Positions 29,655 through 35,923 of a DNA stretch of 35,923 bases are shown here, piece after piece (position 1 is the first letter of the stretch; each line of letters starts with the position of its first letter). The DNA lies in the NCBI GenBank assembly GCA_938030645.1, contig CALHHQ010000028.1:1-35923 (forward strand), read 5' to 3'. This stretch comes from an uncultured Rhizobiaceae group bacterium. Its GTDB lineage: Bacteria; Pseudomonadota; Alphaproteobacteria; Rhizobiales; Rhizobiaceae. Below the pieces are notes generated by a model. It was not told where the DNA came from. It ran no database searches and was given only the letters and a program-made list of their open reading frames with translations. Both the position numbers and the translations under genes were made by a program.

Positions 29655-30746
29655 ATGAAACGCAGAAAATTTCTCAAAATCCTTGCTCTTTTGGGGCTAG
29701 GCGGAACCGCCGTTGCAACGGGAACAATCACCATCGCAAAATCTCGAAATCCATATTATTCTGGCCCTGAAAGCGATCACTTTGACGGCCTAAATTTTTT
29801 CAATCCGGGCGGTCATCCGCCAAAAAGCATTGTAGAATTCTTTAGAACGCGCTTTACAAGTCCTTCCAAAAAATGGCCGGACAAGTACCCCTCACCCTTC
29901 AAAGACGAACCGCCTCAACGGGTTGAAGGCGATGCATTGCGTGTCAGTTTTGTTGGCCACGCCACAGTACTCATTCAAACTGCGGGATTGAACATTCTCA
30001 CCGATCCTGTTTGGGCTGAACGTTGTTCGCCCGTCAGTTTTGCTGGACCGAAACGCGTGAATGCGCCGGGAATTGATTTCGAAAAACTGCCTCCTATCGA
30101 TGTGGTTCTTCTATCGCACAACCATTATGACCATCTGGATTTGGAGGCTATTTCAAATCTCCATAAAAAGTTCAAACCGCTCATTGTCACGCCCCTTGGA
30201 AATGACCGCATATTGAAAAACCACGATGCTAATCTGCGCGTAGCTGTGGGAGACTGGAGCGATACGGTTGAATTGTCGCCAGATGTAAAAGCCACATTTG
30301 AACCCATGCACCATTGGTCTGCACGCGGCATGGGCGACCGACGAAATGCTCTTTGGGCAGCATTTGCACTGCAAACACCCTACGGCAACATATACCATGT
30401 GGGTGACACAGGTTTTCATGATGGCAAAAACTACGAAGCAGCAAAGGCCAAATATGGCGGTTTTCGCTTGGCCATTTTGCCTTTTGGTGCCTATGAGCCT
30501 CGGCAGTTTATGCAGCATCAGCATCAAAACCCTGATGAGGCTGTGATGGGTCACAAAATCTGTGGTGCGGAATTCACGCTTGGCCACCATTGGGGTACGT
30601 TTAAATTGACCAATGAAGGCATTGAAGACCAGCTGGCGCATCTGGAAGAAGCTCGGTTAAAGCACAATGTCGGCGAAGACATATTTAGAGCGCTTCAACC
30701 CGGTGAGGTTTGGCATGTGCCATTGAAAGCACCCATTAAGGTTTAG
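29655..30746 (+). CDS. Metallo-beta-lactamase-fold hydrolase, NAPE-PLD/UlaG-like, membrane-anchored
   Basis: This 363-residue protein has an N-terminal basic and hydrophobic segment (MKRRKFLKILALLGLGG) that acts as a membrane anchor or signal. The beta-lactamase-fold core starts at about 95 (VSFVGHATVLIQTAGLNILTDPVW). The metal site includes HNHYDH at 155-160, His219-His220 and Asp251 (HVGDTGF). This set and the GPKRVNAPGIDFEKLPPIDVVLLSH stretch resemble N-acyl-phosphatidylethanolamine phospholipase D-like enzymes. The bacterial substrate is unknown. The next GNAT gene starts 10 bases after its stop, so they are likely co-transcribed. No clear ribosome site is visible. Confidence 0.88.
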   Translation: MKRRKFLKILALLGLGGTAVATGTITIAKSRNPYYSGPESDHFDGLNFFNPGGHPPKSIVEFFRTRFTSPSKKWPDKYPSPFKDEPPQRVEGDALRVSFVGHATVLIQTAGLNILTDPVWAERCSPVSFAGPKRVNAPGIDFEKLPPIDVVLLSHNHYDHLDLEAISNLHKKFKPLIVTPLGNDRILKNHDANLRVAVGDWSDTVELSPDVKATFEPMHHWSARGMGDRRNALWAAFALQTPYGNIYHVGDTGFHDGKNYEAAKAKYGGFRLAILPFGAYEPRQFMQHQHQNPDEAVMGHKICGAEFTLGHHWGTFKLTNEGIEDQLAHLEEARLKHNVGEDIFRALQPGEVWHVPLKAPIKV

Positions 30747-30756
30747 AGATAGTCAT

Positions 30757-31383
30757 ATGAGTCAGACCGATTATCAAAAAGAACAAATTCGCCAATGGAG
30801 TCGGACCGATGTTCCCACCGGTCATCTGCCCGTTCACAAATGGTATTTGCGCATTGATGATCCCTCACAGGTTGAGGTGAAACAACCACCCCATGAAGCC
30901 GTCTCTATCATCCGTGCGCAGAATCCAACAATTGAGTTCTATCGATTTCTTTATAATAGCGCTGGCGAAGAGTTTTTGTGGGGCGATCGTCGTCGCATTA
31001 GTGATGAAGAATTGCTGCCGCTCATCACTCCAGAAACAATTCACCTCATGGTGCTCTACGAATACGGGACACCTGCAGGTTTTTTTGAGTTAGACGTAGA
31101 GAGCGAGACAGAAAGCGAAATAAAATATTTCGCGATGCTGCCCGGTTTCTTGGGCCGAGGCTTGGGTGGTTATCTTCTCAGCAGCGCTATCCGTTACTCA
31201 GCAGAGTTGCGCAAGCTTCCTCTCATATTGGACACGTGCAGTCTCGACCATGAAAGCGCCTTGGAAAATTACAGAAAGCGCGGGTTCAAAGTCTATAATG
31301 AAAGAGATTTCACAGATCCCGACCCTCGTTTGGACGGGACAATTCGCGCCGATGCTGGAAAGCACGTTCCTCTGGCAAAATAA
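30757..31383 (+). CDS. GNAT family N-acetyltransferase
   Basis: This 208-residue protein has a GNAT domain in about residues 50-185. PAGFFELDVESETESEIKYFAMLPGFLGRGLGGYLLSSAIRYS holds the acetyl-CoA-binding pattern GRGLGGYL. It is followed by DTCSLDHESALENYRKRGFKVYNER, the usual late GNAT helix and strand. The first 45 residues (TGHLPVHKWYLRID) are an extension specific to this subfamily. The substrate is unknown. It lies 10 bases after the metallohydrolase gene and 62 bases before dapF. Confidence 0.86.
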   Translation: MSQTDYQKEQIRQWSRTDVPTGHLPVHKWYLRIDDPSQVEVKQPPHEAVSIIRAQNPTIEFYRFLYNSAGEEFLWGDRRRISDEELLPLITPETIHLMVLYEYGTPAGFFELDVESETESEIKYFAMLPGFLGRGLGGYLLSSAIRYSAELRKLPLILDTCSLDHESALENYRKRGFKVYNERDFTDPDPRLDGTIRADAGKHVPLAK

Positions 31384-31445
31384 CCGTTAACGCCAGTGAG
31401 CACGAACATCTGGTAATTTCACCCGACCTCCGCCATATAAGCGCC

Positions 31446-32312
31446 ATGAACACGATGGTTTCCTTTGCGAAAATGAATGGCCTCGGCAACAAGATCATTG
31501 TTGCAGATATGCGCGCGCGCACTGACAGAATAACACCATCTGCTGCGATTGCCTTGGCCAGCGATCCTGAAACCCATTTTGATCAATTGATGGCTGTTCA
31601 TGCGCCGGGCAAAATTGGAAAAGATGCGGTGATCGAAATTTTCAATTCTGATGGTACGTTGGCTGGCGCTTGCGGCAACGGCACGCGCTGCGTTGTGAAC
31701 TGGTTAGACGAACCTGAAAACGGTGATTATTTTTCTTTCGAAGTGAACGGCCAACCGCTGAAAGCATTAAAACTGAAAGATGGTCGCGTGACCGTCAATA
31801 TGGGTGTGCCGCGGTTTGAATGGGATCAAATTCCGTTAGAAGACGAATTTGCAGACACACGCGGTATTGAATTGGAAGTTGGACCACTTGGTGCACCAAT
31901 TTTGCACACGCCGTCCGCTGCCAATATCGGGAATCCTCACATCACGTTTTGGGCCGACAAAGACGTGAATTCATATGCACTCGATAAATTTGGCCCAATG
32001 TTGGAACATCATATGTTGTTTCCAGATCGCATGAACATCACGATTGCGCAGGTGACAGGCGAAAACGAATTGACCATGCGCACGTGGGAGCGTGGTGCTG
32101 GATTGACTGAGGCTTGTGGCTCTGCGGCATGCGCGGCTGCAGTCAACGCTGCACGCACAGGCCGAACAGGACGCAAAGTCATCACCCATTTGCCCGGTGG
32201 GCAGCTGGATATTGAATGGCGAGCTGACAATTTTATTTTGATGACTGGCCCAACCGAACACGAATTTAACGGCATGTTTGACCCTACCACTGGTGCGTGG
32301 GAACGAGCATGA
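31446..32312 (+). CDS. dapF: Diaminopimelate epimerase
   Basis: This 288-residue enzyme interconverts LL- and meso-diaminopimelate for lysine and peptidoglycan. The two catalytic cysteines are Cys76 (GACGNGTR) and Cys224 (EACGSAACA), each in its conserved loop. The start FAKMNGLGNKIIVADMR is the rhizobial variant of KMxGLGNDF. NIGNPHITF and ERGAGLTEACGS are intact. Its stop overlaps the mtaB start as ATGA. No strong ribosome site is visible, and a second ATG at 31455 is possible. Confidence 0.96.
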   Translation: MNTMVSFAKMNGLGNKIIVADMRARTDRITPSAAIALASDPETHFDQLMAVHAPGKIGKDAVIEIFNSDGTLAGACGNGTRCVVNWLDEPENGDYFSFEVNGQPLKALKLKDGRVTVNMGVPRFEWDQIPLEDEFADTRGIELEVGPLGAPILHTPSAANIGNPHITFWADKDVNSYALDKFGPMLEHHMLFPDRMNITIAQVTGENELTMRTWERGAGLTEACGSAACAAAVNAARTGRTGRKVITHLPGGQLDIEWRADNFILMTGPTEHEFNGMFDPTTGAWERA

Positions 32313-33601
32313 TGAGCAAGCTCGATGTCCTTACCTTTGGCTGCCGTCTCAACACCTATGAGAGCGAAGTCATGCGCCGCGAAGCCACTGAGGCAGGCTT
32401 ACCTGATCTGGATGGTGGCGCCGTCATCGTCAACACATGCGCGGTCACAAGCAAAGCCGTAACCGATGCAAAGCGCGCCATACGCAAGGCCCGTCGTGAA
32501 AATCCTCGAGCCCTCATCATTGTCTCAGGCTGTGCCGCCCAAACTGAACCAGACACATTTGCATTGATGGACGAAGTTGACTTAGTTCTCGGCAATGAGG
32601 AAAAACTTCACGCGCATTCTTACAGGCAATTGCCGGAATTTGGTGTGAACCAATTTGAGAAAGTCCGCGTCAACGACATCATGTCCGTGAAAGAAACAGC
32701 CTCCCACATGGTGGAAGCCATTGAAGGCCGCACACGCGCATTCGTGCAAGTGCAAAACGGTTGTGACCATCGTTGCACATTTTGCATTATCCCCTACGGA
32801 CGCGGAAATTCCCGTTCAGTTCCAGCGGGCGAAGTTGTCAGTCAAATCCAACAGCTTTGCGACAACGGGTATCGCGAAGTTGTGCTGACGGGAGTCGATC
32901 TCACTTCGTGGGGTGGCGACTTGCCAGCAACCCCGTCACTTGGTCGTCTGGTTCAATCCATTTTGAAAAAAGTGAGTGGACTGGAACGCCTACGCCTTTC
33001 TTCCATCGATTCCATTGAAGTCGATGAACCTTTGATGGAAGCAATCGCTGGCGATCATCGTTTGATGCCCCATTTGCATCTTTCGCTTCAGTCTGGCGAC
33101 AACATGATTCTGAAACGCATGAAACGTCGTCATTTGCGTGAAGATACAATTCGTTTTTGCAACGATGTTCGTGATGCACGACCTGATTTGGTTTTTGGTG
33201 CTGATATTATCGCGGGCTTCCCCACAGAAACAGAAGACATGTTTCAAAACTCTCTTTCAATCGTAGAGGAAGCGGGACTGACCCATTTACATGTGTTTCC
33301 ATATTCCGCACGCCAAGGCACGCCCGCAGCACGCATGCCCCAATTGGACAGATCTATTGTCATAGAGCGCGCCAAACGTTTGCGGGTTCTGGGTCAAAAC
33401 CGTCTCGAACAATTCCTCGACAGTCGCATTGGCAAAAATGTCGATGTGTTGATGGAGCGCGATGGACTTGGGCGCACGGTTCAGTTCACACCTGTAAGTG
33501 TTGATAAAGCGGAAGCCGGAAAACTGGTGACACTTCAAATCACGGGCCATGATGGTACAAGACTGACGGGAACTGTGCTTGATCAAAGCAAAGCGGCTTA
33601 G
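32309..33601 (+). CDS. mtaB: tRNA t6A37 methylthiotransferase MtaB
   Basis: This 430-residue radical SAM enzyme adds a methylthio group to t6A at position 37 of ANN-decoding tRNAs. The N-terminal domain has cysteines at 12, 44 and 75 for one [4Fe-4S] cluster. The radical SAM domain has C-x3-C-x2-C at 152, 156 and 159 (NGCDHRCTFC). FPYSARQGTPAARMP and a C-terminal TRAM-like domain follow. FGCRLNTYESEVM marks MtaB rather than MiaB or RimO. The ATG overlaps the dapF stop, with GGGA seven bases upstream; the ATG at 32312 is an alternative. ftsY follows by eight bases. Confidence 0.94.
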   Translation: MMSKLDVLTFGCRLNTYESEVMRREATEAGLPDLDGGAVIVNTCAVTSKAVTDAKRAIRKARRENPRALIIVSGCAAQTEPDTFALMDEVDLVLGNEEKLHAHSYRQLPEFGVNQFEKVRVNDIMSVKETASHMVEAIEGRTRAFVQVQNGCDHRCTFCIIPYGRGNSRSVPAGEVVSQIQQLCDNGYREVVLTGVDLTSWGGDLPATPSLGRLVQSILKKVSGLERLRLSSIDSIEVDEPLMEAIAGDHRLMPHLHLSLQSGDNMILKRMKRRHLREDTIRFCNDVRDARPDLVFGADIIAGFPTETEDMFQNSLSIVEEAGLTHLHVFPYSARQGTPAARMPQLDRSIVIERAKRLRVLGQNRLEQFLDSRIGKNVDVLMERDGLGRTVQFTPVSVDKAEAGKLVTLQITGHDGTRLTGTVLDQSKAA

Positions 33602-33609
33602 GAAAAATC

Positions 33610-35328
<1,719 letters not shown>

Positions 35329-35336
35329 CCGATTTC

Positions 35337-35923
35337 ATGAAACTCATCGCATCCAACATCTCTGTCATGCGCGGTGAAGATCTCATCATCGAAAATGTCT
35401 CATTTGAAGTTGGTAACAATGAAGCGTTGATGATCCGCGGCGCCAATGGCTCGGGCAAATCTACACTTCTACGCGCCATAGCAGGCTTGTTGCCGCTGGA
35501 GGCTGGATCGCTTTCCATCGAAGACAAAGACAACGAATTTCGCGGCGCAAAACCAACAGAACTTTGTCATTATCTCGGCCATGAAAATGCGATGAAGCCT
35601 GCCATGACTGTGGGTGAAAACCTGAAATTTTGGCAAGAATTCGCCGGTCAACCTCATTTGGAAATAGATGAAGCCATGGACATGGTTGGCCTTGACGGTT
35701 TGCAAGATGTGCCATTCGCGCACTTGTCCACGGGTCAACGTCGTCGCATTTCAATTGCAAGACTGCTTGTCAGCTATCGTCCCATTTGGTTGCTGGATGA
35801 ACCAACCGCAGGACTGGACGCAAGCTCTGAGAAACAATTTGCAGATCTGATGAAAGCTCACCTCGACGATGATGGCATGATCATTGCGGCCACCCACATT
35901 CCGCTTGGTTTGGAAAACGCAAA
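35337..35923 (+). CDS. ccmA: Haem-exporter ABC ATPase CcmA, 3' end beyond the window
   Basis: The visible 195 codons encode an ABC ATPase with Walker A GANGSGKST (near residues 35-43), the signature LSTGQRRRISIARL, Walker B IWLLDEPTAGLD and the switch His (AATHIPLG). The short form, together with LRAIAGLLPLEAGSL and CHYLGHENAMKPAMTVGENLKFW, is characteristic of CcmA. With CcmB, CcmA releases haem-loaded CcmE for cytochrome c maturation. It starts eight bases after ftsY, so it is probably part of the same transcript, with ccmB expected just outside. No strong ribosome site is visible. Confidence 0.93.
   Translation, partial: MKLIASNISVMRGEDLIIENVSFEVGNNEALMIRGANGSGKSTLLRAIAGLLPLEAGSLSIEDKDNEFRGAKPTELCHYLGHENAMKPAMTVGENLKFWQEFAGQPHLEIDEAMDMVGLDGLQDVPFAHLSTGQRRRISIARLLVSYRPIWLLDEPTAGLDASSEKQFADLMKAHLDDDGMIIAATHIPLGLENA

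Overview
The window looks like ordinary chromosome from an alphaproteobacterium of the order Hyphomicrobiales (Rhizobiales). This rests on gene content and order, since no search could be run: lolA-ftsK next to amtB-glnK-tesB and a UbiH-type hydroxylase, the ffh-chorismate mutase-rpsP-rimM run, dapF-mtaB-ftsY-ccmA, and the shape of individual proteins (DapF beginning FAKMNGLGN, RpsP with a long charged tail, a cysteine-poor Trm112-like protein). Base composition by eye is moderate for the order. I see no insertion sequence, prophage, CRISPR array or plasmid gene.

Layout. 1-3000 (minus): the 5' end of lolA and ftsK. 3100-6500 (minus): a nitrogen module of two ammonium transporters and a P-II protein, each unit behind a sigma-54-like promoter. 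6600-8860: tesB and a divergent ubiquinone-type FAD hydroxylase. 8855-12960 (minus): class III nucleotide cyclase, beta-carbonic anhydrase, a Trm112-like protein, a LON-domain protein, a CnoX-like thioredoxin-TPR protein and an aminoacyl-tRNA deacylase. 13145-16100 (plus): tRNA-Gly(GCC), then a two-gene DNA-repair unit (radical SAM protein plus UdgX) with a possible LexA site. 16187-22690: leuD, a DUF1737 protein, a small membrane protein, a phosphotransacylase-like protein, a 2-hydroxyacid dehydrogenase, a coupled CaiB-GST pair, a phosphodiester glycosidase-like protein and a VOC protein. 22796-25550 (plus): leuC, a strong terminator, and a membrane diguanylate cyclase. 25536-29028 (minus): ffh-GNAT-chorismate mutase-rpsP-rimM, preceded by a structured leader. 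29380-35923 (plus): a small ORF, a metallo-beta-lactamase-fold hydrolase, a GNAT, dapF, mtaB, ftsY and the start of ccmA.

How the genes work together. GlnK should gate AmtB, and probably the second Amt, in response to nitrogen status. LeuC and LeuD are the two subunits of isopropylmalate isomerase but lie in separate units about 6 kb apart. Ffh and FtsY are the two SRP-pathway GTPases and both lie here. Most of the window is housekeeping. The points most worth following up are non-coding: the ffh leader with an intrinsic-terminator-like hairpin, a terminator-like hairpin between rpsP and rimM, the absence of trmD-rplS after rimM, the matched promoters of the ammonium genes, and a LexA-like site before the UdgX pair. 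I found no convincing wholly new multi-gene system.
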